Assembly: GCF_016862095.1 (NCBI RefSeq)
Contig: NZ_BOMH01000021.1
Coordinates: 1-36,873, forward strand
From: Actinoplanes cyaneus
Lineage (GTDB): Bacteria; Actinomycetota; Actinomycetes; Mycobacteriales; Micromonosporaceae
Length of the DNA stretch: 36,873 nt
Direction: 5' to 3'
Of the stretch, positions 23,537 to 32,455 are shown one piece after another. The notes below the pieces were generated by a model, which worked only from the letters and a program-made list of their open reading frames with translations, was not told where the DNA came from and ran no database searches. The first letter of the stretch is position 1. Each line of letters begins with the position of its first letter. A program made the translations under genes and the position numbers.

Positions 23537-24787
23537 TCAGCTCAGTGTGATCGGTTCGAAGATGCTCTGGAATTTCTGCTGCTCCTCCGCGGTGTTGAAG
23601 TCCACGTAGTAGTGCAGCTTCGCGTAATCGGCGGCACCCGGGAACACCAGCGGGCTGTTCGCGACGCCGGTGAGGGTCGCCTTGTCCTCGCCGGTCGCGG
23701 CCGCCGCGTCCTTCTTGATCTGGTCCTGCGCCGCCGGCACCGGGCAGACGTAGTTGATGTACTCGGCGAGCGTCGCCGCGTTCTCGACCTCGTAGAAGAA
23801 GTCCATCAGCATGATCGCGTCGACCGGGTTGGCCGCGGTGATCGGGATCGTCATGTTGTCGGTCCAGATCGTGCCGCCTTCGGCGGGGATGACGAAGCGG
23901 AAGTCGGTGCCGTCCGACACGTTCTTCTGGAAGATGTCACCGGACCAGGCCTGGGTCAGCCAGACCTCGCCCTTGCCGAGCGCGTCGACGTAGCTCTGGT
24001 CGTAGTAGTTGCGGACCATGCCCGCGGACTTCTGCTGCTTGAGCTTCTCCGCGGCCTTCTTCCAGGCCGCCTCGTCCGAGTCGCCGGGCTTGAGGCCGGC
24101 CGCGAGCAGGCCGAAGTTCGCCAGCTCCTGGGTGTCGGAGAACATGCCGACCTTGCCCTTGAACTTCGGGTCCCACAGGTCGGCCAGGGAGGTGATCTCC
24201 CGGCCGGTCTTCTTGATGTCGTAGGCGATGCCGGTGATGCCCGACGTCCACGGGATGCTGAAGACGTTGCCCGGGTCGAAAGCCTCCTGCGCGTACGACT
24301 TGGCGGCGTTCGCCGCGTAGTTCGGCAGCTTGGAGTGGTCCAGCGGGGCCAGGAACCCGCCCGCGCGGAACTGCCCGAACTGGATCGAGTTGGTGATCAC
24401 CATGAGGTCGAAGCCGATCGACTGACCGGCCGAGAGCTGGGGCTGCACCTTGGCGAACCAGGGCCCCATCTCCTGGATGACTTCCTGGTAGTTGACGGTG
24501 ATGCCGGTCTTCGCGGTGAACTTCGCGAGCTCCGGCTTCTTCGGGTCCATGTAGAGCGGCCAGTTGGCGAAGTCGACCTTGCCGTTCTTGGCCTTGCCGC
24601 TCCAGAACTTGTCCACGGCGTCCGGGGCGACGCTGGCCTGCGGCGTGCCCTTGCCCTGCACGCCGCACGCGGCGAGGAACGCACCAAGAGCCGACACACC
24701 ACCGAGACGCAACGCGTCACGACGGCCGAGCCGCCGCTGCGTCAGGCCGCGCAGGAGGGAGGGGTCCGGCTTGTTGGTCGGGAACAT
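23537..24787 (-). CDS. potD: Polyamine-binding lipoprotein PotD
   Basis: This 416-residue periplasmic-type binding protein has a signal region with twin arginines (RRLGRRDALRLGG) and the lipobox FLAACG. Export may therefore be through Tat, with lipid anchoring at the Cys. The mature part has PotD-like patterns: DFANWPLYMDP near the start, IPWTSGITGIAYD, SGDIFQKN, FVIPAEGGTIWTDNMTIP, and a C-terminal NYVCPV. Acidic and Trp residues in these motifs usually hold the amine. The ATG at 24787 overlaps the PotA stop by one base (TGATG). It delivers substrate to PotBC. Confidence 0.92.
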   Translation of the reverse strand: MFPTNKPDPSLLRGLTQRRLGRRDALRLGGVSALGAFLAACGVQGKGTPQASVAPDAVDKFWSGKAKNGKVDFANWPLYMDPKKPELAKFTAKTGITVNYQEVIQEMGPWFAKVQPQLSAGQSIGFDLMVITNSIQFGQFRAGGFLAPLDHSKLPNYAANAAKSYAQEAFDPGNVFSIPWTSGITGIAYDIKKTGREITSLADLWDPKFKGKVGMFSDTQELANFGLLAAGLKPGDSDEAAWKKAAEKLKQQKSAGMVRNYYDQSYVDALGKGEVWLTQAWSGDIFQKNVSDGTDFRFVIPAEGGTIWTDNMTIPITAANPVDAIMLMDFFYEVENAATLAEYINYVCPVPAAQDQIKKDAAAATGEDKATLTGVANSPLVFPGAADYAKLHYYVDFNTAEEQQKFQSIFEPITLS

Positions 24788-25941
24788 CAGACTCCGATCG
24801 GGTACGAGTGCTGCGGGGCCCAGGTGAGGAAGACGCGCTCGCCGCGCGAGGCGACGTCCTCGGCATCGTGAGCGTTCTGATCGAACACCACGAAATCTGA
24901 TCCAGCGGAGGTCACCACTGTGTAGTTGGTCGATGTCCCGTGGTAGACGACCTCGGTCACCGTCCCGCTGAGCACACTGCCGGTGGCCTGCGGCGGGGTC
25001 CGGTGCAGGTCGATCTTCTCGGGCCGCACCGACACCTCGACGGTCCGGCCGGCCTGCACCGATGCCGGAACGGGTGCCACGATCCGCTCACCCTGGCCCA
25101 GGTCGAGCACGGCGCACCCGTTCTCCACCCGGCTGATCAGGCCCTCGACGATGTTCGAGGTGCCGATGAAGCCGGCCACGAACCGGGTCGCCGGCTTCTC
25201 GTAGATCTCCCGCGGCGTGCCGAGCTGCTCGATCAGCCCGGCGTTCATCACCGCGATCCGGTCGGACATCGTCAGCGCCTCGCCCTGGTCGTGGGTGACG
25301 TAGACGAAGGTGATCCCGACCTCGCGCTGGATGCGCTTGAGCTCGATCTGCATCTGCTGGCGCAGCTTCAGGTCGAGCGCGCCGAGCGGCTCGTCGAGCA
25401 GCAGCGCCCGCGGGTGGTTGACCAGCGCCCGGGCCAGCGCGACACGCTGCTGCTGACCGCCGGACATCTCCTTGGGGTGCCGCTTCTCCATGCCGGTCAG
25501 CGAGACGATCTCGAGGATCTCGCCGACGCGCCGCTTGATCTCCGACTTGCCGACCCTCTTGCGCTCCAGGCCGAACGAGACGTTCTGCAGGACGTTGAGG
25601 TGCGGGAACAGTGCGTACGACTGGAACACCATGTTCACGTCGCGCTTGTTGGCGGAGACGTTGGTGACGTCGCTGCCGTCGAGGTACACCTTGCCGGTGG
25701 TCGGCTCCTCGAAGCCGGCGATCATCCGCATCGTGGTGGTCTTGCCACAGCCGGACGGGCCGAGCAGCGAGAAGAACTCCCCCTGAGCGATCGCCAGGTC
25801 GAGGCTCTTGACGGCCGGCACCGCCTCACCGTGCGACAGGTAGTCCTTGCGCACGCCGACGAACTCGATCGCCGGATGGCCGGTCCGTTCACCGGTGGCG
25901 GACGTGGCCGTCACGGCGTGATGCGGGGGAGACGTGCTCAT
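24787..25941 (-). CDS. potA: Polyamine ABC transporter ATP-binding protein PotA
   Basis: This 384-residue ATPase has Walker A GPSGCGKTT (61-69), Q-loop VFQSYALFPH, signature MSGGQQQ (159-165), Walker B LLLDEP (180-185) and the switch histidine in VYVTHDQ. A TOBE-type C-terminal regulatory domain follows (about 270-384). The N-terminal 22 residues are an extra polar tail. The ATG at 25941 has GAGGTG about 8 nt upstream. It is 49 bp downstream of the dehydrogenase gene, in the same operon. This importer carries its own ATPase, unlike the sugar system at 656-3805. Confidence 0.94.
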   Translation of the reverse strand: MSTSPPHHAVTATSATGERTGHPAIEFVGVRKDYLSHGEAVPAVKSLDLAIAQGEFFSLLGPSGCGKTTTMRMIAGFEEPTTGKVYLDGSDVTNVSANKRDVNMVFQSYALFPHLNVLQNVSFGLERKRVGKSEIKRRVGEILEIVSLTGMEKRHPKEMSGGQQQRVALARALVNHPRALLLDEPLGALDLKLRQQMQIELKRIQREVGITFVYVTHDQGEALTMSDRIAVMNAGLIEQLGTPREIYEKPATRFVAGFIGTSNIVEGLISRVENGCAVLDLGQGERIVAPVPASVQAGRTVEVSVRPEKIDLHRTPPQATGSVLSGTVTEVVYHGTSTNYTVVTSAGSDFVVFDQNAHDAEDVASRGERVFLTWAPQHSYPIGV

Positions 25942-25990
25942 GTGTGTTCACCTCGGAGGCGGGGGTGGTGAATTCAGGTGGGGCAGCGGA

Positions 25991-27427
25991 TCAACCGTGA
26001 AAGCTCATCACGTGTTTGATCCGGGTGTACTCCTCGAAGCCGTACATGGAAAGGTCCTTGCCGTATCCGGAATGTCCGTAGCCGCCGTGCGGCATCTCGG
26101 AGACGAACGGCAGGTGGGTGTTGATCCAGACCGCGCCGAAGTTCAGGCGGCGGGAGACCCGCATCGCGACGCCGTGGTTCTGCGTCCAGATGCTGGCACT
26201 CAACCCGTACCGTACGTCGTTGGCGAAGCGCACCGCCTCGGTCTCGTCAGCGAACGGCTGCACCGTGATGACCGGGCCGAACACCTCGTCCTGGATCATC
26301 TCGTCGCGCTGGCGCAGACCGGCCACCACGGTCGGCTCGAAGAAGAAGCCGCGGTCGCCGATCCGGTTGCCGCCGGCCACCACCTCGGCGTGCCCGGGCG
26401 CCCGGTCCAGGAAGCCGGCCACCCGCTCGAGCTGGTTCGCGTTGTTGACCGGCCCGAAGAACGCCGACGGGTCGGACGGCGCGCCGACCCGGGTGTTCTT
26501 GGCGGCCGTGGCCAGGGCGGCGGTGAAGTCGGCGGCGATCCGCTCGTGCACCAGCACCCGGGTGGCGGCGGTGCAGTCCTGACCGGCGTTGAAGAAGCCG
26601 GCGCCGGCGATCTTCTCCGCCGTCGCGGCGATGTCGACGTCGTCGAAGACCACGACCGGCGCCTTGCCGCCGAGCTCCAGGTGCACCTTCTTGAGGTCGG
26701 GGGCGGCCGCGGCGGCGACCTCCATCCCGGCCCGGGTGGAACCGGTGATCGACACGAGCTGCGGCACCGGGTGGGCGACCAGCGAACGGCCGGTGTCCCG
26801 GTCGCCGCAGACGACGTTGAGGACCCCGGCCGGCAGGAACTCGGCAGCGATCTCGGCGAGCAGCAGCGTGCTCACCGGCGTGGTGTCGGACGGCTTCAGG
26901 ACCACCGCGTTGCCGGCCGCGATCGCCGGCGCGAGCTTCCAGATCGCCATGACCATCGGATAGTTCCACGGCGTGATCTGGGCGACGACACCGATGGGCT
27001 CACGACGTACGTAAGAGGTGTGGTCCTTGAGGTATTCGCCCGCCGACTTGCCTTCCAGCATCCGCGCGGCGCCGGCGAAGAAGCGCAGCTCGTCGAGGAC
27101 CGGGCCCATCTCCTCGGCCCGGGTCGCCTCGACGGGCTTGCCGGTGTTGCGGCACTCGGCCTCGATCAGCTCGCCGGCCCGCGCCTCCACGGCGTCGGCG
27201 ATCCGCAGCAGGGCCCGCTGCCGTTCCGCGGGAGTGGTGTCCCCCCAGACCTCGAAACCGGTCTGCGCCGCGGTGATCGCAGCGGCGACGTCGCGCTCCG
27301 AGGAGATCGGTGCGAGAGCGTACGTCTCCCCGGTGCTGGGGTCGACCACCGGTGAGGTCCGCCCCTGTTCGGTGTCCGTGAAGGATCCGTTGACGAAGTT
27401 GCGAAGCACGGGAAACGCGGTGCTCAC
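25991..27427 (-). CDS. Second aminoaldehyde dehydrogenase (PatD/BADH type)
   Basis: This 478-residue enzyme is a paralogue of the protein at 7507-8943, with the same length. It keeps [11 protein letters not shown] TPWNYP, LELGGK and the catalytic Cys in [10 protein letters not shown] (C285). The start GTG at 27427 has GGAAGG about 9 nt upstream; other in-frame starts further up (e.g. 27463) add residues without homology. It is the first gene of the pot operon, so it is produced together with uptake. It would oxidise 4-aminobutanal or 3-aminopropanal to GABA or beta-alanine. The division of labour between the two copies is unknown. Confidence 0.87.
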   Translation of the reverse strand: MSTAFPVLRNFVNGSFTDTEQGRTSPVVDPSTGETYALAPISSERDVAAAITAAQTGFEVWGDTTPAERQRALLRIADAVEARAGELIEAECRNTGKPVEATRAEEMGPVLDELRFFAGAARMLEGKSAGEYLKDHTSYVRREPIGVVAQITPWNYPMVMAIWKLAPAIAAGNAVVLKPSDTTPVSTLLLAEIAAEFLPAGVLNVVCGDRDTGRSLVAHPVPQLVSITGSTRAGMEVAAAAAPDLKKVHLELGGKAPVVVFDDVDIAATAEKIAGAGFFNAGQDCTAATRVLVHERIAADFTAALATAAKNTRVGAPSDPSAFFGPVNNANQLERVAGFLDRAPGHAEVVAGGNRIGDRGFFFEPTVVAGLRQRDEMIQDEVFGPVITVQPFADETEAVRFANDVRYGLSASIWTQNHGVAMRVSRRLNFGAVWINTHLPFVSEMPHGGYGHSGYGKDLSMYGFEEYTRIKHVMSFHG

Positions 27428-27477
27428 GGGGGACAACCTTCCGATCGGTGTGGGCGTGCTCACCCGAAGTGGAGGAA

Positions 27478-27544
27478 CCTTGTCACACCCGAGACAGGCG
27501 TGACAAGGGAATCCGAAGTAATTTCCAAGGCTGAAACGGAATCC
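27478..27544 (-). promoter_or_regulatory. Regulatory region upstream of the pot operon
   Basis: CCTTGTCACACC (27478-27489) and GGCGTGACAAGG (27497-27508) form an inverted repeat with one mismatch and a 7-bp spacer. Just upstream (in minus-strand terms) lie two GGAATCC cores, at 27508-27514 and 27538-27544. They are 30 bp apart (about three helical turns), and the second sits in ACGGAATCC. These cores match the palindrome in P1 and P2. The inverted repeat could be an operator or the end of the preceding transcript. The patch is more AT-rich than its surroundings. Confidence 0.45.
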
Positions 27545-27580
27545 AAATCTGAAGTGACCTGGGGACAACGCAATCCTGTG

Positions 27581-28930
27581 TCAGGAGGCGTAATAGCGGT
27601 CGGCGACCTCGAGCGCCGTGTCCAAGATCGCCAGACCCTCCCGCACCTCGTCCACGCCGGTCGTGCAGGGCGGGACCACGTGCACCCGGTTGAAGTGCGT
27701 GAACGGCCAGAGGCCCCGCTCCTTGCAGGCCGCGGCGACCTCGTTCATCGGCCCCGCCGCGGCACCGGCCGCATTGAACGGGACGAGCGGTTCCCTCGTC
27801 GCTTTGTCCCGAACCAATTCGATCGCCCAGAACACGCCCAGACCGCGGACTTCGCCCACGCTCGGGTGCTTCTCGGCCAGCTCGGCGAGACCGGGACCGA
27901 TCACATCCTCGCCCAGCATGCGGGCGTGCTCGATGATCCCCTCCTCCTTGAAGATCTGCATCGAGGCGACCGCCGAGGCGCACGCCAGGGGATGACCGGA
28001 ATAGGTCAGGCCACCCGGGAACGGCCGCTCGCGGAACGTCCCGGCGATCTCGTCGGAGATGACCACCCCGCCCAGCGGCAGGTAACCCGAGTTCACGCCC
28101 TTGGCGAAGGTGATCAGGTCGGGCGTGACGCCCCACCTGTCGACGGCGAACCACTCCCCGCAGCGCCCGAAGCCGGCCATCACCTCGTCGGCGATGAACA
28201 CGATGCCGAACTCGTCGCAGATCGCACGGACACCGGCCAGGTATCCCGGCGGCGGGACGAGGATGCCGTTGGTGCCGACCACGGACTCGATCAGCACCGC
28301 GGCGATCGTGCCCGGGCCCTCGAAGACGATCGTGTCGCGCAGGTGCTTCAGGGCCCGCTCGGATTCCTGCTCCTCGTCTTGCGAGAAGAAGGGTGAGCGG
28401 TACGGGTACGGCCCCCAGAAGTGCACGACGCCGACCGCGACCGGTTCGTTCGGCCAGCGCCGCGGGTCGCCGGTCGCGGTGATCGCGGTGGCGGTCGAGC
28501 CGTGGTAGCTCCGGTAGGTCGAGAGCACCTTGTGCCGGCCGGTGTGCAGGCGCGCCATCCGGATCGCGTTCTCGTTCGCCTCGGCGCCGCCGTTGGTGAA
28601 GAACACCCTGTTGAGCGTGCCGGGGGCCACCTCGGCGATCATCCGGGCCGCCTCGCCGCGCTTGTCGTTGGCGAACGCGGGCTGGATGGTGCAGAGTCGC
28701 GCCGCCTGGTCCTGGATGGCTTCGACCAGGCGAGGGTGCTGGTGGCCGATGTTGATGTTGACCAGCTGCGACGAGAAGTCGAGGTACTTCTTGCCGGTGT
28801 AGTCCCAGAAGTGACTACCCTGCGCCTTCTCGATCGGCAGCGGGTCGATCAGGCCCTGAGCGGCCCAGGAGTGGAAGACGTGGGCGCGGTCGTCCGCGCG
28901 CACCTGCTCGTCAGAGGTCACGGAAGACAT
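27581..28930 (-). CDS. Class-III omega-amino-acid aminotransferase, probable beta-alanine aminotransferase
   Basis: This 449-residue PLP enzyme has FFTNGGAEANENAIRMAR, YRSYHGSTATAI, ESVVGTNGI, ADEVMAGFGRCG and the Schiff-base lysine in TFAKGVNSGY (K277). It belongs to the taurine/beta-alanine:pyruvate type rather than GabT. It lies 3 bp after MmsA in the same operon, which suggests beta-alanine to malonate semialdehyde, the latter being an MmsA-type substrate. Taurine or another omega-amino acid cannot be excluded. The ATG at 28930 is the first good start; the preceding stop is only 3 bp away, so the genes are coupled. Confidence 0.83.
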   Translation of the reverse strand: MSSVTSDEQVRADDRAHVFHSWAAQGLIDPLPIEKAQGSHFWDYTGKKYLDFSSQLVNINIGHQHPRLVEAIQDQAARLCTIQPAFANDKRGEAARMIAEVAPGTLNRVFFTNGGAEANENAIRMARLHTGRHKVLSTYRSYHGSTATAITATGDPRRWPNEPVAVGVVHFWGPYPYRSPFFSQDEEQESERALKHLRDTIVFEGPGTIAAVLIESVVGTNGILVPPPGYLAGVRAICDEFGIVFIADEVMAGFGRCGEWFAVDRWGVTPDLITFAKGVNSGYLPLGGVVISDEIAGTFRERPFPGGLTYSGHPLACASAVASMQIFKEEGIIEHARMLGEDVIGPGLAELAEKHPSVGEVRGLGVFWAIELVRDKATREPLVPFNAAGAAAGPMNEVAAACKERGLWPFTHFNRVHVVPPCTTGVDEVREGLAILDTALEVADRYYAS

Positions 28931-28933
28931 CCT

Positions 28934-30418
<1,485 letters not shown>

Positions 30419-30427
30419 GCCGCCGAC

Positions 30428-30471
30428 ATTATGTGACGACCCTGGACCGAACAATGCAGAAAATGTACTGT
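30428..30471. promoter_or_regulatory. Divergent mmsA / mocR promoter region
   Basis: For the plus-strand MocR gene, TGGACC (30443-30448) and TACTGT (30466-30471) are 17 bp apart and place transcription start at about the ATG (30479). For mmsA on the minus strand, CATAAT (30433-30428) ends 9 bp before its ATG. The two promoters overlap within 60 bp, so one bound regulator could control both. AACA-AAAA-TGTT (30472-30483) is a small dyad at the MocR start. Confidence 0.5.
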
Positions 30472-30478
30472 AACAAAA

Positions 30479-31807
30479 ATGTTCGAGGCCCTTCAGGAAC
30501 GACTGACCGACCCCAGCGCCCGCGGCCTCGCCGAGGCGCTCAGCAGGGCGGTCGGCGACGGCGCGATCGAGGGCGGCGCCAAACTCCCGCCGGTCCGCAA
30601 GGTCGCCGCCGAGCTGCGGCTCTCCCCGAGCACCGTCAACGCGGCCTGGCAGCTGCTGCGGCGGGCCGGCACCATCCGCACGGACGGGCGCCGCGGCACG
30701 GTCGTCGCCACCCCCGGCGCCGGCGGCCCCGGGCGCTACCGGGCGGCCCTGCGCCGGACCAGCGGCTTCGGCCTTGACCTCTCCACCGGCGTGCCCGACC
30801 CGTTGCTGCTGCCGCCGATCCCCGCGCTGCACGGCCTCTCCCCCACGCCGACCAGCTATCTCGACGAGCCGGTACTGCCGGAGCTGGCCGCCCTGCTGCG
30901 CGAGCAGTGGCCCTACCCCGCCGAGCGCCTGGCCGTCTTCGACGGGGCGATGGACGCGATCGACCAGGTGGCGTCCGCGCTGCTGCGCCTCGGCGACCTC
31001 GCGATCGTCGAGAACCCGTGCTTCCCGCCGCTGCTGGACCTGCTCGAAGTGCTCGGCGTGCCGGTCGCCGGCGTCGGCACCGACGCGTTCGGCATGATCC
31101 CGTCGCAGCTGGAGGCGGCCCTGGCCCGGCGCCCCGCCGCGGTCTTCCTCCAGCCGCGCGCGCTCAACCCCACCGGCGCGTCGTGGTCACCCTCGCGGGC
31201 CGCGTCCCTCGCCGCCGTCCTCGGCCGATTCCCCGGGGTGTACGTCGTGGAGGACGACTCCGCGGGCCACCTCGCGGCCGGGCCGTCGTGCTCGCTCGGC
31301 GCCCACCTGCCGCGGCAGACGATCCACGTGCGCAGCTTCTCGAAGTCGCACGGGCCGGATCTGCGCCTCGCCGCGGTCAGCGGCCCGGCCACCGTCCTCG
31401 ACCCGATCCTCGAACGGCGTCTCCTCGGGCAGGGATGGACGAGCCGCCTCCTGCAACGGCTGCTGCTGTCGCTGCTCACCGACCCGGCGTCGGTCGCGGC
31501 CGTGGCGTCCGCGCGCGACGAGTACGCCCGCCGCCGCCGCCTGATCACCGACGGCCTGCGCTCGCACGGCATCGACCTGCCCGACGGCGAGGGCATCAAC
31601 ATCTGGCTGCCGGTCGAGGACGAGCAGGCGGCCCTGCTGAGCCTGGCCAGCGCGGGGATCGGGGCGGCGGCGGGGACGGCGTTCACGGTCGGGCCGGGCC
31701 GCCCGCACCTGCGCGTCACGGTCGGCCTGGTCACCACGGACCACGCCGAGGTCGCCACCCACCTGGCCCGAGCCGCCCACACCCTGTCCCCCGCCATCCC
31801 CCGCTGA
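30479..31807 (+). CDS. MocR-type GntR/aminotransferase-fold regulator
   Basis: This 442-residue protein fuses an N-terminal GntR winged HTH (LPPVRKVAAELRLSPSTVNAAW, residues about 40-62) to a fold-type I aminotransferase domain (about 95-440). The likely PLP lysine is in SFSKSHGPDLRLA. Such regulators sense PLP or PLP adducts of amino compounds. It is divergent from the mmsA operon with a 60-bp shared promoter region, so control of beta-alanine/amine catabolism is plausible. The ATG lies directly at the predicted transcription start, with no ribosome site. The domain assignment is firm; the ligand and the regulon are inference. Confidence 0.9.
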   Translation: MFEALQERLTDPSARGLAEALSRAVGDGAIEGGAKLPPVRKVAAELRLSPSTVNAAWQLLRRAGTIRTDGRRGTVVATPGAGGPGRYRAALRRTSGFGLDLSTGVPDPLLLPPIPALHGLSPTPTSYLDEPVLPELAALLREQWPYPAERLAVFDGAMDAIDQVASALLRLGDLAIVENPCFPPLLDLLEVLGVPVAGVGTDAFGMIPSQLEAALARRPAAVFLQPRALNPTGASWSPSRAASLAAVLGRFPGVYVVEDDSAGHLAAGPSCSLGAHLPRQTIHVRSFSKSHGPDLRLAAVSGPATVLDPILERRLLGQGWTSRLLQRLLLSLLTDPASVAAVASARDEYARRRRLITDGLRSHGIDLPDGEGINIWLPVEDEQAALLSLASAGIGAAAGTAFTVGPGRPHLRVTVGLVTTDHAEVATHLARAAHTLSPAIPR

Positions 31808-31864
31808 CGCACCCTGACGAGCGACATGTTGCGCTGCGACTAGTAGTCGTGAGATGGTTTCAGC

Positions 31865-32455
31865 ATGACCACGTGCGAGACTTTCCCCATGAGCATGGGG
31901 ATGCTTAACGACCACGAGGGGCCCTGGACCGAGGCGGACTGGCTCGCGCTCGGCGAAACGCACCATCGCATCGAGCTGATCGACGGGAGCCTCTGGGTGA
32001 GCCCGGCACCGAACGTTCCCCATCAAGCGATTTCGACCCAACTGCTCTTCAGGCTTCGGGATCCTGCCCGGAACGCCGGCCTTCGGGCACTCCCCACCAC
32101 GAACGTGCGGCTGAAGACGGGACGAATCGTCATTCCCGACATCGTCGTCGACCGGGGCCCACGCGTCGTAACCATCGGCGAAGCCGAGGATGTCGTACTC
32201 GTCTGCGAGATCACCTCGCCCAGCAACGCGGCCACCGATCGCCAACAGAAGAAACTGTTCTACTCGTCAGCTGAAATCCCTTGGTACCTGCTGGTCGAAC
32301 CTGACTTCGCCGACTACGAATCCGTCACGCTTCAGTTGTTCCGGCTGGACGGAGATGCCTACGTGGAACATGCCACCGCGAAACGCGGCGAGACGCTGAT
32401 TTCGGATCTTCCGTTCCCGATCTCCATCAGCACCGAGGAGCTGCTGGACTTCTGA
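31865..32455 (+). CDS. Uma2-family (DUF820) PD-(D/E)XK nuclease-like protein
   Basis: This 196-residue protein shows the Uma2 pattern. It has HHRIELIDG (E37), IVIPDIVV (D92), CEITSPSNAATDR (E115) and QKKLFYSSAEIPWYLLVEP, with lysines at 129-130. These residues form the PD-(D/E)XK nuclease core. The family is abundant in actinomycetes and cyanobacteria, and its physiological role is unclear. Three ATGs lie within the first 12 codons (31865, 31892, 31901); I use the first but any is possible. Its stop codon directly abuts the stop of the convergent kinase gene. Codon usage is slightly more AT-rich than its neighbours. Confidence 0.85.
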   Translation: MTTCETFPMSMGMLNDHEGPWTEADWLALGETHHRIELIDGSLWVSPAPNVPHQAISTQLLFRLRDPARNAGLRALPTTNVRLKTGRIVIPDIVVDRGPRVVTIGEAEDVVLVCEITSPSNAATDRQQKKLFYSSAEIPWYLLVEPDFADYESVTLQLFRLDGDAYVEHATAKRGETLISDLPFPISISTEELLDF

